A DNA stretch of 64,000 nucleotides from Flavobacteriaceae bacterium (GCA_947456955.1 CANGTQ010000009.1:49022-113021), one strand, 5' to 3'; positions 17,949-27,807 are shown, numbered from the stretch's first letter. Numbers and translations: made by a program. Notes: generated from the sequence alone by a model not told the origin.

Positions 17949-18350
17949 ATGAACGATTACAAAGAAAAATTAACACTTTTAGCTGAAATGATTGCGTTTT
18001 CTGTAGTTGATGGAAGATTGCATGATAGAGAATATTTTTTCTTATCTATGATTGCCGATGAACTTCAGTTAGACAAAAGCGATTTCAATGATCTTTTTCA
18101 TCAAGAAGAATATCCTGTTGTCATTAAATCGGAATATGTGCGCATCCAACAATTCTATCGCTTGGCATTACTGATGCATTGTGATGGCGTTTTACACGAA
18201 CGTGAACAAATCAAAATTCATGAAATAGGTATCAATATGGGATTAAATCCACGTGCTACAAAACGTGTTTTAAAAGCAATGGAAAACTCTCCAACCAAAA
18301 TAATTTCTCCTGAGTTTTTACTTGAAGTTTTCCAGGAACAGTTGAATTAG
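17949..18350 (+). CDS. TerB-like helical protein
   Basis: A 133-residue all-helical cytoplasmic protein with the duplicated pattern of TerB-like domains: AEMIAFSVVDGRLHDREYFFLSMIADEL, then ALLMHCDGVLHEREQIKIHEIG, each with an Asp-Gly-x-Leu-His-x-x-Glu acidic site. The function of such small single-domain members is unknown. Its 3' end overlaps the convergent acetyltransferase gene by 4 bp. Confidence 0.7.
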   Translation: MNDYKEKLTLLAEMIAFSVVDGRLHDREYFFLSMIADELQLDKSDFNDLFHQEEYPVVIKSEYVRIQQFYRLALLMHCDGVLHEREQIKIHEIGINMGLNPRATKRVLKAMENSPTKIISPEFLLEVFQEQLN

Positions 18351-18859
18351 GAAACTGGCAATGTCTTCTCAAAGGCTTTTCTAAAACTGCTTCTAAAAGT
18401 AACTTCTCCGCAATAAGTATAGCCCAATTTTTCAAGAATTTTAAGCATCGGAATGTTATCAAAATTGGTATCCACTTTGATGCTAAAGATTTTATTTCCT
18501 TTTGCTAAATCTTCTGCAAAAAGAAAGATTTTCTGGGCCAAACCTTTTCCTAAATAGTCATCTGAAATGGCAACTCTATGAACTACTGCAAAATCACCAT
18601 TAGTTAGCCAAGTTCCCTTTAGTTGTTCATAAGCTGGTTCATCATTAAAAAGAATAGCAGCATAACCTGCAACAATATTGTCATCAATTAAAACATAGCC
18701 TATGCCTTTTGTAATATCCTGTTTTATTACATCTTCATTTGGGTAACCATCTTGCCATTGCTGGCTTCCGTCATTCTTTCTACGCACTATTGCCTGCTGA
18801 ATGATAGCCCATATTTTAAGAATATCCGTGGCAGTTGCTTTTCTGAAATCGTAATTCAT
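18347..18859 (-). CDS. GNAT family N-acetyltransferase
   Basis: A 170-residue protein with the GNAT fold: YVLIDDNIVAGYAAILF (beta4), FAVVHRVAISDDYLGKGLAQKIF (motif A, acetyl-CoA binding) and NIPMLKILEKLGYTYCGEV near the C-terminus. The acceptor substrate is unknown. ATG at 18859 is preferred to an in-frame TTG at 18868. It starts 9 bp after the uvrB stop and probably shares its transcript. Confidence 0.88.
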   Translation of the reverse strand: MNYDFRKATATDILKIWAIIQQAIVRRKNDGSQQWQDGYPNEDVIKQDITKGIGYVLIDDNIVAGYAAILFNDEPAYEQLKGTWLTNGDFAVVHRVAISDDYLGKGLAQKIFLFAEDLAKGNKIFSIKVDTNFDNIPMLKILEKLGYTYCGEVTFRSSFRKAFEKTLPVS

Positions 18860-18868
18860 TTTAAACAA

Positions 18869-20857
18869 TTATATTCTTTCTTGTAAACTCTTAATCTCAT
18901 CTCTCAACTTTGCTGCCTGCATAAAATCGAGTTCTTTCGCCGCTTTTTCCATAGCTTTTCGGGCGTCTCGGATTTTCTTTTCTATCTCAGGTTTTGATAA
19001 ATATAAACTTTCAGGTTCAGCTGCTTTGGCAATTTTATCTTCAAAGTATTGTGTAGAAACTGAGTTGCCGCTTAAAGCACTGCCAAGACTTTTGTTCAGT
19101 GCCATTGGTTCCAAACCATGTAACGTATTGTACCCTATTTGCTTTTCGCGACGGTAATTGGTATCATCCATAGTTTTTTGCATACTATTGGTAATTTTGT
19201 CTGCATACATAATTGCTTTTCCGTTTACATTACGCGCAGCACGACCAACAGTTTGTGTTAACGAACGATGGCTGCGCAGAAAACCTTCTTTATCCGCATC
19301 TAAAATAGCTACGAGTGACACTTCGGGTAAATCCAAACCTTCACGTAACAAGTTTACGCCAATCAACACATCAAACAAACCTTTTCGCAAATCCTGCATA
19401 ATTTCTACACGTTCCAAAGTATCCACATCCGAGTGAATATAACGACATCGGATAGCAACTTTAGTTAGATATTTAGTTAATTCTTCCGCCATTCTTTTGG
19501 TTAAAGTCGTTACCAAAACTCGTTCGTCTGCTTCGCAACGGACTTGGATTTCTTCTATCAAATCATCAATCTGATTCAAACTTGGACGCACTTCTATAAT
19601 TGGGTCTAATAATCCTGTTGGACGAATAACTTGCTCCACATAAATACCTTCTGATTTTTGCAATTCATAATCGGCTGGCGTGGCCGAAACATAAATGACT
19701 TGGTTTTGCATGTTTTCAAATTCCTCAAACTTCAACGGACGATTGTCCATTGCAGCAGGTAATCTAAAACCATATTCGACTAAGTTTTCTTTTCTACTTC
19801 TATCGCCGCCATACATAGCATGCACTTGTGAAATCGTTACGTGACTTTCATCCACAACCATCAAATAATCATCCGGAAAATAATCTAACAAGCAGAAAGG
19901 TCTTGTTCCAGGCAAACGTCTGTCAAGATAACGGGAATAATTCTCAATTCCGGAACAATAGCCTAATTCGCGTATCATTTCCAAATCGAAATTTGTGCGT
20001 TCTTCCAAGCGTTTAGCTTCAAGATGTTTTCCAATTTCTTTGAAGTAATCGACTTGTTTTTCTAAATCCTGTTGGATATCCCAAATCGCTGCTTGCAATA
20101 CATCTGGAGATGTCACAAACATATTCGCCGGATAAATATTCAGTTTTTCGTAGCGTTCTAAAACCTTAGAACTTTTGGCATCAAAAGCTTCAATTTCTTC
20201 AATTTCATCGCCAAAAAAATGTACGCGATACGGTTCATCGGCATAACTCGGAAAAATATCAACGGTATCTCCTTTGATTCGGAAATTTCCTGGAGTAAAA
20301 TCAGCTTCAGTTCTGGAGTATAAACTTTGCACTAAACGATGCAATAATTTAGTACGCGAGATTATTTCGCCTTTGGCAATTGACACTACATTCTTTTGAA
20401 ACTCAACCGGATTTCCAATGCCATACAAACACGAAACTGAAGAAACCACAATAATATCTCGACGCCCCGAAAGTAGGGCAGAAGTAGTACTCAAACGCAG
20501 TTTTTCTAACTCTTCATTGATGGATAAATCCTTTTCAATATACGTTCCCGTTACTGGAATAAAGGCTTCAGGTTGGTAATAGTCGTAATACGAAACAAAA
20601 TACTGTACCGAATTGTTTGGAAAAAATTGCTTGAACTCAGAATATAACTGAGCAGCCAATGTTTTGTTATGCGCCAATACCAAAGTTGGTTTTTCAACGT
20701 TTTGTATGACATTAGCAACGGTAAACGTTTTTCCCGAACCGGTTACACCCAATAAAGTTTGGAATTTATCACCATTTAGAATGCCATTGGAAAGTTTCTC
20801 AATAGCTTGTGGCTGATCACCTGTAGGTTGGTATTCGGATACGACTTGGAATTTCAT
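18869..20857 (-). CDS. uvrB: Excinuclease ABC subunit UvrB
   Basis: A 662-residue nucleotide-excision-repair helicase. Visible are the Walker A motif GVTGSGKT (residues 37-44), the DNA-clamping beta-hairpin with YYDYYQPEAF, the Walker B region VVDESH, helicase motifs V-VI (GVNLLREGLDLPEV, QTVGRAARN) and the C-terminal UVR coiled-coil (KAAKELDFMQAAKLRDEI) that binds UvrC. Length is normal for the family. Confidence 0.98.
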   Translation of the reverse strand: MKFQVVSEYQPTGDQPQAIEKLSNGILNGDKFQTLLGVTGSGKTFTVANVIQNVEKPTLVLAHNKTLAAQLYSEFKQFFPNNSVQYFVSYYDYYQPEAFIPVTGTYIEKDLSINEELEKLRLSTTSALLSGRRDIIVVSSVSCLYGIGNPVEFQKNVVSIAKGEIISRTKLLHRLVQSLYSRTEADFTPGNFRIKGDTVDIFPSYADEPYRVHFFGDEIEEIEAFDAKSSKVLERYEKLNIYPANMFVTSPDVLQAAIWDIQQDLEKQVDYFKEIGKHLEAKRLEERTNFDLEMIRELGYCSGIENYSRYLDRRLPGTRPFCLLDYFPDDYLMVVDESHVTISQVHAMYGGDRSRKENLVEYGFRLPAAMDNRPLKFEEFENMQNQVIYVSATPADYELQKSEGIYVEQVIRPTGLLDPIIEVRPSLNQIDDLIEEIQVRCEADERVLVTTLTKRMAEELTKYLTKVAIRCRYIHSDVDTLERVEIMQDLRKGLFDVLIGVNLLREGLDLPEVSLVAILDADKEGFLRSHRSLTQTVGRAARNVNGKAIMYADKITNSMQKTMDDTNYRREKQIGYNTLHGLEPMALNKSLGSALSGNSVSTQYFEDKIAKAAEPESLYLSKPEIEKKIRDARKAMEKAAKELDFMQAAKLRDEIKSLQERI

Positions 20858-20940
20858 TATTTTGGTTGGCTTAGCTACAAAGTTACAAAGTTAAAAGCAT
20901 AATTTATCCTACTTTTAACTTTGTACTTTATAACCAATTC

Positions 20941-22143
20941 TTATTTAAACTGAAGTGCCAGCGTTATGATATGCGAAGCTAAACCGTCATTTCTGGTATA
21001 GTATCCGTATCGAAGGTCTAAACTATGAATCCTTTTAATATTAAAAATGCCCTTATTACTATCCACAATGTGATAGTCTAACCCAATCATGTTGCTAGAG
21101 AACTTTGACAAGTCATAATCACTTGTGTAGTATTCGTTAGTGAGTTGATGTTGGTTTTTGGCATCAAAATATTTTGCTTGACTTTGATGGTAGAATCGGT
21201 ATGGAATTGCTATAGAAGAAAATTCAGTTAGTTTATAACTTGGTTCAAAACTTACGGTATGTGAATTTATATTCCAATTGTCATAATAGTATCGATAGAA
21301 TGTTCGCAATACAATTTTGTCATTTAGATAATAATTGCCTCTTATTCCAACCGGAATTTTAAAACGGGTACTTGGAAGTTTTTCCGAACGAACAGAAAGG
21401 TCTTCAAAATAGACGCGGTTGAATTTTGTTGCTAATAAACCTTCTTGATAGCCAATATCGGCAAGAAAAGCCACTTGAAAATTTTTATTGACAACTTGTG
21501 ATAATGTTAATCCTAAATTATAGGAATTTCTTGGCTTAGAATCATTGTTCCTAGCATCATTATCAGATGGATTATTCCTCAGTTCTATAGGTAAAATGAC
21601 TTTCCATGTATCAAAAAAAGCCATTCCTCGAACAGAAAACTCACGGTTGTTGTCTTTGGAAGTTTTAGTAAAACCGACATTGGCTCCAATGGAGAAATAA
21701 TCATATTCTGCCGAAAAAGAAAGACCACCATTGTATACTGTTTTTTTCTCTTCATTAGCATAGCTATAGTTTGCTGAAGGATAAATACGAATATCTTGAT
21801 ATGAGGCAGAGGTTACAGTATTTGGGTCTATTTTATCGGATGATGCAGATGAATAACTGTCAATACCAACATTAATATCTAGAGAATGAATGTTGTTTCT
21901 TTTATCTCTTTTAGATAAAATAACTTCAAAATTGGTAGCTATATCGGTTAGTTTTTCAGTTCCTTCACCACCAGTTACTGCAGAGTTATCTCCATTTTGA
22001 GTATAGTAACTTGAAATGAAATTAATTTCTTCAATTTTTAGTTTCTCTTTTTTATAATTGTTATAAACACTATCGTTTTGGGCTTTACTTTGATGTGTGA
22101 ATAAAAAAGCCAAACATGCTGCGGTAATAATTCTTTTTTTCAT
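20941..22143 (-). CDS. DUF3570 outer-membrane beta-barrel protein
   Basis: A 400-residue exported protein with a signal peptide ending HQSKAQ. The start of the mature part (INFISSYYTQNGDNSAVTGG, then EGTEKLTDIA) is the DUF3570 signature. The rest is a long series of amphipathic strands, with C-terminal phenylalanine (LALQFK) as in outer-membrane barrels. It is the last gene of a minus-strand cluster of thioredoxin, ApbE and DUF4266 genes with gaps of 6-12 bp. A role in moving or anchoring a redox component is inferred from the context only. Confidence 0.8.
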   Translation of the reverse strand: MKKRIITAACLAFLFTHQSKAQNDSVYNNYKKEKLKIEEINFISSYYTQNGDNSAVTGGEGTEKLTDIATNFEVILSKRDKRNNIHSLDINVGIDSYSSASSDKIDPNTVTSASYQDIRIYPSANYSYANEEKKTVYNGGLSFSAEYDYFSIGANVGFTKTSKDNNREFSVRGMAFFDTWKVILPIELRNNPSDNDARNNDSKPRNSYNLGLTLSQVVNKNFQVAFLADIGYQEGLLATKFNRVYFEDLSVRSEKLPSTRFKIPVGIRGNYYLNDKIVLRTFYRYYYDNWNINSHTVSFEPSYKLTEFSSIAIPYRFYHQSQAKYFDAKNQHQLTNEYYTSDYDLSKFSSNMIGLDYHIVDSNKGIFNIKRIHSLDLRYGYYTRNDGLASHIITLALQFK

Positions 22144-22154
22144 GTTGATATTTA

Positions 22155-22412
22155 TTAATTACATCCACAACCACCACCTGTTTTTCCACCATTGGCTCCG
22201 GAACTTGCTTCTCGGTACAATTGAAAAGTGTTTTCAAACTTTTCCGTTTTTTTTGCCGTAAGTACCATTTCGGCATCATTAATTTTTGATTTTTGATACT
22301 CTTTGACTGAACTACAAGCATATAATGAAAGTATCGCTATGGCAAGAACTAACCTTTTGTTTAAAGTTGAAAAGTTGACTTTGTTTTCGTGTTTAAGAAT
22401 CTTAAATTTCAT
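22155..22412 (-). CDS. DUF4266 lipoprotein with Gly-Cys tail
   Basis: An 85-residue protein with a lipobox (LYACSS, Cys near residue 33) and a C-terminus GGKTGGGCGCN. The pattern is that of DUF4266 proteins, which usually sit beside DUF3570. The two C-terminal cysteines could bind a metal or undergo disulfide exchange with the adjacent thioredoxin-like protein; that is inference. It is in the ApbE operon, 6 bp after that gene. Confidence 0.78.
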   Translation of the reverse strand: MKFKILKHENKVNFSTLNKRLVLAIAILSLYACSSVKEYQKSKINDAEMVLTAKKTEKFENTFQLYREASSGANGGKTGGGCGCN

Positions 22413-22418
22413 AGGTTT

Positions 22419-23339
22419 TTAGTTTATGGTTATATTATTTGAGAAATAGGATTTATCATTATCATCAATGATGATGCAACCTATAGTTTTTAATTGATTA
22501 ATAAAATTCATTCCTACTTCAATTCCCATCACAGTAACGGGTGTTGCCAAAGCATCTGCTATTTCTGCATTTTCAGCAAGAATGGTTACACTTTTTATCC
22601 CAGATATTGGATAACCTGTTTTGGGGTCGATAGTATGTGAGTAACGTTTGTTGTTAATGGTGATAAATTTTTCATAATTACCCGAAGTGGCAACTGCTTT
22701 ATTAGTTATTTTGAATGTAGAAAAAATTGATTTTCTTTGGTTTGGGTCAGCTACTCCAATAGTCCATGCCTCGCCATTTTCTTGAAATCCCCAAGCGGTT
22801 AAGTCTCCAGATGCATTTACAATTCCGTTTAAAACATTGTTTTCGATTAGTTTTTTCTTCGCCATTTCTGCGGCGTATCCTTTACCTATTCCACCAAACC
22901 CAATTCGCATTCCTTTATTCTTTAAAAAAACTGTTTTATTAGTTTCATCGAGTATGATATTTTCATAGTTGATTAATTCAACTGCTTTTTTCGCCACTTT
23001 AGGATCGGGAAGTGAGGTCATATTCAAATCAAAGTTCCAAAATCTTTTGTCTAAGCTGCCATAACTAATATCAAAAGCGCCTTGTGTTATTTTAGAAATA
23101 AATTGACATCTTTTTATCAACTGAAAAACTTCATCATCAACGGAAACTGCTGAAATGCCTGCATTTTCATTTATTTTATAGGTAATGCTAGTATCTGAAA
23201 AGGTAGTTAATAATGTTTCAATTCTTTTTATTTCTTGGATAGCAATTTCAAAAGTTTCATTGGCATTATTTTCATTTTCATCAATTAAAGTGAACTCAAA
23301 TTGGTTTCCCATTAATCGTATGTTTTTTTTGAACTGCAT
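22419..23339 (-). CDS. FAD:protein FMN transferase (ApbE family)
   Basis: A 306-residue enzyme that moves FMN from FAD onto Thr or Ser of exported proteins. Family motifs seen: GIGKGYAAEMAKKKL, NASGDLTAWG, and YSHTIDPKTGYPISG with VTILAENAEIADALATPVTVMG (Mg and FAD site). No obvious lipobox is present; the first residues are MQFKKNIRLMGNQF. Its flavinylation target is not obvious among the neighbours, none of which shows a clear SGAT-type acceptor. Confidence 0.9.
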   Translation of the reverse strand: MQFKKNIRLMGNQFEFTLIDENENNANETFEIAIQEIKRIETLLTTFSDTSITYKINENAGISAVSVDDEVFQLIKRCQFISKITQGAFDISYGSLDKRFWNFDLNMTSLPDPKVAKKAVELINYENIILDETNKTVFLKNKGMRIGFGGIGKGYAAEMAKKKLIENNVLNGIVNASGDLTAWGFQENGEAWTIGVADPNQRKSIFSTFKITNKAVATSGNYEKFITINNKRYSHTIDPKTGYPISGIKSVTILAENAEIADALATPVTVMGIEVGMNFINQLKTIGCIIIDDNDKSYFSNNITIN

Positions 23340-23351
23340 ACTTTATAAAAA

Positions 23352-23774
23352 TTATTTTAATTGATTGATAAACTCATCAATGGTTTCAGAAGGCAATTTT
23401 TCCCATTTTTTTAGGACAGTTCCGTTTTCATTTAAAAGTATAATTAGAGGAAAAATTCCTTTTGGATTAAATTTTTCGGCAAGTTTTTCGTTTTCTGCTG
23501 TTTGCTCTTTAGATAAAGCATTTTTTTTCAGTTTTGGAAAATCAGCATTGAAAAGAATTAAATTTGTGGAAGCAAATTCTTTAAAATTGGGATTGTCTAT
23601 ATAATTTTTTTTGAACCTAACGCAAGGTGAACACCAATCCGAACCTGAAAAAAAGAACAATACTTTCTTGTGTTCTTCTTTAGCTTTACTTAATGATTGA
23701 TCTAGAGTTGCCGTTTGTTGAGAGTAAGTTGAATAACTTAATAAAACGAATAAAAAAAAAGGAATTACTTTCAT
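23352..23774 (-). CDS. Thioredoxin-family protein, exported
   Basis: A 140-residue protein with signal peptide MKVIPFFLFVLLSYSTYSQ and a thioredoxin fold with active site WCSPC (GSDWCSPCVRFKKNY) and cis-Pro region KGIFPLIILL. It probably reduces or oxidises cysteines in the periplasm. As first gene of the ApbE/DUF4266/DUF3570 cluster it may service the DUF4266 cysteine tail. The start was moved from 23819 to the Met opening the signal peptide. Confidence 0.85.
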   Translation of the reverse strand: MKVIPFFLFVLLSYSTYSQQTATLDQSLSKAKEEHKKVLFFFSGSDWCSPCVRFKKNYIDNPNFKEFASTNLILFNADFPKLKKNALSKEQTAENEKLAEKFNPKGIFPLIILLNENGTVLKKWEKLPSETIDEFINQLK

Positions 23775-23884
23775 AGAAGGATAACTAAATGTTAGAATAA
23801 AAGTAATCAATTTTAACAATTGTTGAACTTTGTATTCTTAAGTTTAGATTAAGATTAAACCGCCACTTTTTTCAAGTGAAAAAT

Positions 23885-24547
23885 TTAATCCCAGCATTCC
23901 ATTAATAATAAATCGCCATTGGAATGTGAAATAGAAACAATGCCATCTTCAATAACGTGATTACTACTTCCGGTTCGATAACCAATTGTTAAATCTTCAT
24001 TTTTTAAGGAAAAGAAAAGGTTTTGAGTCGTAATACCAGTTACTTTTCCAATCGGAATTAAAGAAAGAATTGTATTAGCAGTATACCATTTTTCAAAAGT
24101 TTCTGGTAATAAATACACTTTTGAATGATCATCTAGAATAACTATTTTTAAAAGATTTCTATAAGCCACAATATTCGTTAAGTTGGTGATGGTATGATCG
24201 GCACGTTTTCCGGTTGCCCAAATAACATTTACTGCCTTATGACCTTTTTCTATAAGATAATCGAATGCTTTTTCCAAATCGGTTTTATCCTGATTTGGTG
24301 CGTATACAATTTCTAAAGGATATTGTTTTTCTTTATAATAATTGATATCTAAACCTCTGTCAAAATCACCTAATAATACATCTACTTTTATTCCTAACTC
24401 TAAAACACGTTCAATTGCAGAGTCTAGAACAATAATAATGGGTGACCATTCCAGTAATTGCCCTAACAACTCAGAACTGCATACTTCACCATTAGCAATA
24501 ATCAATGCTGGTTCTTGGTCGTCGCGAACAATATGGTGTGATGACAT
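23885..24547 (-). CDS. Thiamine pyrophosphokinase (thiamine diphosphokinase)
   Basis: A 220-residue enzyme that makes thiamine diphosphate from thiamine and ATP. The catalytic-domain signatures GDFDR, DKTDLEKA and ATGKRADHTITN are present, and the C-terminal thiamine-binding part has GYRTGSSNHV. Length fits the family. It lies 66 bp after the DUF4249 gene. The TonB receptor and DUF4249 pair upstream could import a related nutrient, but there is no TPP riboswitch that I can see, so this is only a neighbourhood hint. Confidence 0.88.
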   Translation of the reverse strand: MSSHHIVRDDQEPALIIANGEVCSSELLGQLLEWSPIIIVLDSAIERVLELGIKVDVLLGDFDRGLDINYYKEKQYPLEIVYAPNQDKTDLEKAFDYLIEKGHKAVNVIWATGKRADHTITNLTNIVAYRNLLKIVILDDHSKVYLLPETFEKWYTANTILSLIPIGKVTGITTQNLFFSLKNEDLTIGYRTGSSNHVIEDGIVSISHSNGDLLLMECWD

Positions 24548-24612
24548 TTTTTAATAAAAGGTTTGATTGTAAAGGTAAATACAACTACTTTTCTATAACT
24601 ACTTTTTTCGAA

Positions 24613-25434
24613 TTATTCTACAAGAATATATTCTTTAACCTCGGTTTTGCTGAGGCGAAAATAACCAAGAGCAAAATTATTAAAATTGGTTTGATTTACT
24701 ACATTTCCTCTGACTGTTGCTGTTGGAGTCGAAAATGGACCAGCACTTGATGTTCCCGTTTGTGCCAAAAGGATGTTCATGTAGTTGTAATAATTTCGAG
24801 AGACACCGTTTAATGTAAATTTTAAAGTATCACCCGTTTTTAATTCTTCACTGAAATACAAACCAAACATTTCATTGTTTTCAAAAAAGCGATCTTCTAA
24901 AACGCCATATTCTGGTATAACCTTGTAAGGATCATCAATTCTTAAGAAGTATTGATTGGTTTCGTTTTGCAAATCATTAAAAAAGAATTTCACTTCTTTT
25001 TCATTTCCAAGAATACCGCCATCATTTACCTGCTCAATTCGAGTAACAGCTGGTGTATTTAAAAGTTTTTCGCTAGAAGTATAGGTTTCGCCCAGATAGA
25101 TAACTGTCAAAGTATAATTTTCTCCAACTACAGGAATAAAATTATAGCATTTATAGGTTCCTGCTGTTCCATCTTCGGTAAATGTAAATACTTGACTGTT
25201 GCTATTGGTAATAAAAACAGTAGCTCCAGAAACAGTTGGAATAGTATTAGAAAAATAACCAGTTGTAGTTGATAATTTTATTTTTTGTTCATTGCCACTG
25301 GTGTTCGCATACCAATTGATTGAGGCTTCAACTACCAATCGGGTTTTGCCAGTTGCTAAATCTACATCAATAACTTTTTCACAAGAAATAAAAGATAAAA
25401 ATAGAATGATAAATAAAATATTTGAAGTTTTCAT
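24613..25434 (-). CDS. DUF4249 lipoprotein, TonB-receptor partner
   Basis: A 273-residue protein with lipoprotein signal (LFLSFISCEKVIDVDL). The start of the mature part, VIDVDLATGKTRLVVEASI, is the typical DUF4249 opening. This family almost always follows a TonB-dependent receptor with a carboxypeptidase-regulatory-like domain, as here, with a gap of 3 bp. It is likely the surface-exposed partner of the receptor. Confidence 0.88.
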   Translation of the reverse strand: MKTSNILFIILFLSFISCEKVIDVDLATGKTRLVVEASINWYANTSGNEQKIKLSTTTGYFSNTIPTVSGATVFITNSNSQVFTFTEDGTAGTYKCYNFIPVVGENYTLTVIYLGETYTSSEKLLNTPAVTRIEQVNDGGILGNEKEVKFFFNDLQNETNQYFLRIDDPYKVIPEYGVLEDRFFENNEMFGLYFSEELKTGDTLKFTLNGVSRNYYNYMNILLAQTGTSSAGPFSTPTATVRGNVVNQTNFNNFALGYFRLSKTEVKEYILVE

Positions 25435-25437
25435 AAT

Positions 25438-27807
25438 TTAAAATTTGATGTTATACGTTGCACTTGGAACTATTCCAAAAATGGATAATCTAATCGCTTC
25501 ATTTGAAGCAGTTTCGTCGTTTTGTCGGAAAGTTATGGATGCAGCATTTTGTCTGTTATAAAGATTATATATTCCGAATACCCATTCGGCTTGCCATTTT
25601 CTTTTTTTGTTTTTATAAGGTGTAAGTGTTGCAGAAACATCTAAACGATGATAACTTGGCAAATTGTTTTCATTCCTAGAGCTAAAATTTGGAACAGTGA
25701 TTCCTTCATATTCATATTGTCCGTCTGGAAAAGTTACAGGTTGTCCAGTTTGAAAAATCAAATTTGCGCTAAATCGCCATTTTTCTGTCCACTTATAATT
25801 GGCTACGATAGCTAGATTATGCAATTTATCGAAACCAGTTTTGTACCAATCGCCATTGTTGATTCCGGTTTCAATAGCTGTTCTGCCTTCAACTTTTTGT
25901 TCTGTTCTTGAAAGTGTATAGGATAACCAGCCTTTAAAACGTCCCGTATTTTTTCGGAACAAAACTTCCAGTCCATAAGCTCTTGCTTGACCATTAAGGA
26001 CGACTCGCTCTATAGCTTCATTTGCTATTAAATTGGCACCATCAATATAATCAACACGGTTTTTTATTTTCTTAAAAAAGGTCTCTAATTCTAATGAATA
26101 TTCATCATCTTTTATATTTTGAAAATAGCCCAAAGCGACTTGATCCAACAATTGTGGTTTTAAAAAGTTGTCGCTTGGAGCCCATACATCTAGAGGTGTT
26201 GGCGATTGTGTATTAGAAATTAGATGCAAATATTGCGACATTCGGTTATAACTCGCTTTGATAGATTGATTTTCATTAAAAGTATATGAAATGGCAAGTC
26301 TTGGTTCTAAATTTTCAAATTGCGCAATAGTTTGATTTTTGCCGTAGCTTATAGTTCCTGTAGGTTCTGCACTTTCGTATATTTGAAAATTAGGGTTAAA
26401 AATCACAGGTTGATTGTTAGCATAAGTATTTAGCGTTTGGTTTCCTAATCTAAGAAATGAACTTACTCTTACTCCGTATGAGACTGCAATTTTATTAGAA
26501 ATTTGATGTTCAGCATCAATATAAATAGCATTTTCAAGGGCATATTTTTTATCCAGTTGGTCTTCATTTATGCCAGAATCAGCTCGAGTAGGTTCTATTT
26601 TGCCCGGATTAAAATCATAGTAATTTGAATTGATGCCATACGTTAATTTTAGTTTATCACTCAGATAATGTTTAAAGTCGTATTTGATGTTATAGTTTTT
26701 GATTCCACTATCCCAATTGAAACCAATTAAGTCTAAATTTAGACCATAATAATAATCAGAATAAATCAATGATAAGTTCGAAAATAATTTATCAGAAAAC
26801 AAATGGTTCCATCTGAAGTTTAACACAGTATTTCCATAAGTATTTACAAAACTATCATTGAGCTGGAAAACATCGCGACCAAAATAGCCCGAAAGATAGA
26901 TGTCGTTTTTTTCATTTAAGGAATAACTTAATTTTGTGTTTAAATCATAGAAGTAGGCCAAGTTTGGATTGTCAACTAATTTTAAGAAAAGGTGTGCATA
27001 AGATGCTCTACCAGCAACTACAAAGGAACCTTTGCCTTTTACAATTGGACCTTCGGCTAAAATTCTACTCGAGATTAATCCGATTCCTCCATTCATGTGG
27101 AAATCATTTTTGTTGCCTTCTTTTTGATAAATATCTAATACAGAGGACAATCTTCCTCCGTATCGAGCCGGAATTCCACCTTTGTAAAGTTTTAAATCTT
27201 TTATGGCATCTGGATTGAAAACTGAAAATAATCCAAAAAGATGAGAAGAATTATAAATTGTTGCCTCATCTAATAAAACTAAATTTTGATCGGCACTACC
27301 ACCACGAACATTAAAACCTGATTGTCCTTCTCCGGCATTGGTAACTCCGGGTAAGGTTAAAATAGATTTTATAATATCAACTTCACCAAATATTACCGGC
27401 ATTTCTTTAATTTCTTGAATGGTGAGTTTATTAACACTCATTTCTGGTTTCCTAATGTCAACTCTTTTCTTATTATCAACAATTACAACTTCTTTAAGCA
27501 TTTGACTTGATTCTGAAATTAAAAAGTTTTTTTTGATGTTGGAATTTAGACTAACTTTTTCTTCGATAACTTGATAGCCAACATAACTTATAGAAATTGT
27601 GTATTCTCCTTTTGGTAGAGTAATTGAATAAAAGCCATATTCATTCGTAGTGATTCCTGTTTTGGTTTCAAGAATAAAAACGTTTACACCAATTAGTGTT
27701 TCTTTTGTTTTGAGATCTGCAATTGTTCCACTTAAAGTGAATTTTTCTTGTGAAAATGATAAGATTGAAGATAATAATACTATGAGAAGTATAATTTTTT
27801 TGATCAT
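25438..27807 (-). CDS. TonB-dependent receptor with carboxypeptidase-like regulatory domain
   Basis: A 789-residue outer-membrane transporter. After the signal peptide there is a CarboxypepD_reg-like domain (FTLSGTIADLKTKETLIGVNV, then TNEYGFYSITLPKGEYTI), a plug (residues about 110-230, FNVRGGSADQNLVLLDEATIY) and a barrel ending in aromatic/Phe (PSATYNIKF). The ligand is unknown. It is translated almost continuously into the DUF4249 gene. TACATTTG at 27856-27863 is a likely -7 box. Confidence 0.92.
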   Translation of the reverse strand: MIKKIILLIVLLSSILSFSQEKFTLSGTIADLKTKETLIGVNVFILETKTGITTNEYGFYSITLPKGEYTISISYVGYQVIEEKVSLNSNIKKNFLISESSQMLKEVVIVDNKKRVDIRKPEMSVNKLTIQEIKEMPVIFGEVDIIKSILTLPGVTNAGEGQSGFNVRGGSADQNLVLLDEATIYNSSHLFGLFSVFNPDAIKDLKLYKGGIPARYGGRLSSVLDIYQKEGNKNDFHMNGGIGLISSRILAEGPIVKGKGSFVVAGRASYAHLFLKLVDNPNLAYFYDLNTKLSYSLNEKNDIYLSGYFGRDVFQLNDSFVNTYGNTVLNFRWNHLFSDKLFSNLSLIYSDYYYGLNLDLIGFNWDSGIKNYNIKYDFKHYLSDKLKLTYGINSNYYDFNPGKIEPTRADSGINEDQLDKKYALENAIYIDAEHQISNKIAVSYGVRVSSFLRLGNQTLNTYANNQPVIFNPNFQIYESAEPTGTISYGKNQTIAQFENLEPRLAISYTFNENQSIKASYNRMSQYLHLISNTQSPTPLDVWAPSDNFLKPQLLDQVALGYFQNIKDDEYSLELETFFKKIKNRVDYIDGANLIANEAIERVVLNGQARAYGLEVLFRKNTGRFKGWLSYTLSRTEQKVEGRTAIETGINNGDWYKTGFDKLHNLAIVANYKWTEKWRFSANLIFQTGQPVTFPDGQYEYEGITVPNFSSRNENNLPSYHRLDVSATLTPYKNKKRKWQAEWVFGIYNLYNRQNAASITFRQNDETASNEAIRLSIFGIVPSATYNIKF

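Noticed and set aside
22155..22412. DUF4266 SSGANGG as an FMN-attachment site for ApbE
   Set aside because: The motif needs Thr or Ser after GA; here the residue is Asn.
23885..24612. TPP riboswitch for the thiamine pyrophosphokinase or TonB receptor genes
   Set aside because: No CTGAGA-type thi-box or paired arms were found upstream of either gene.
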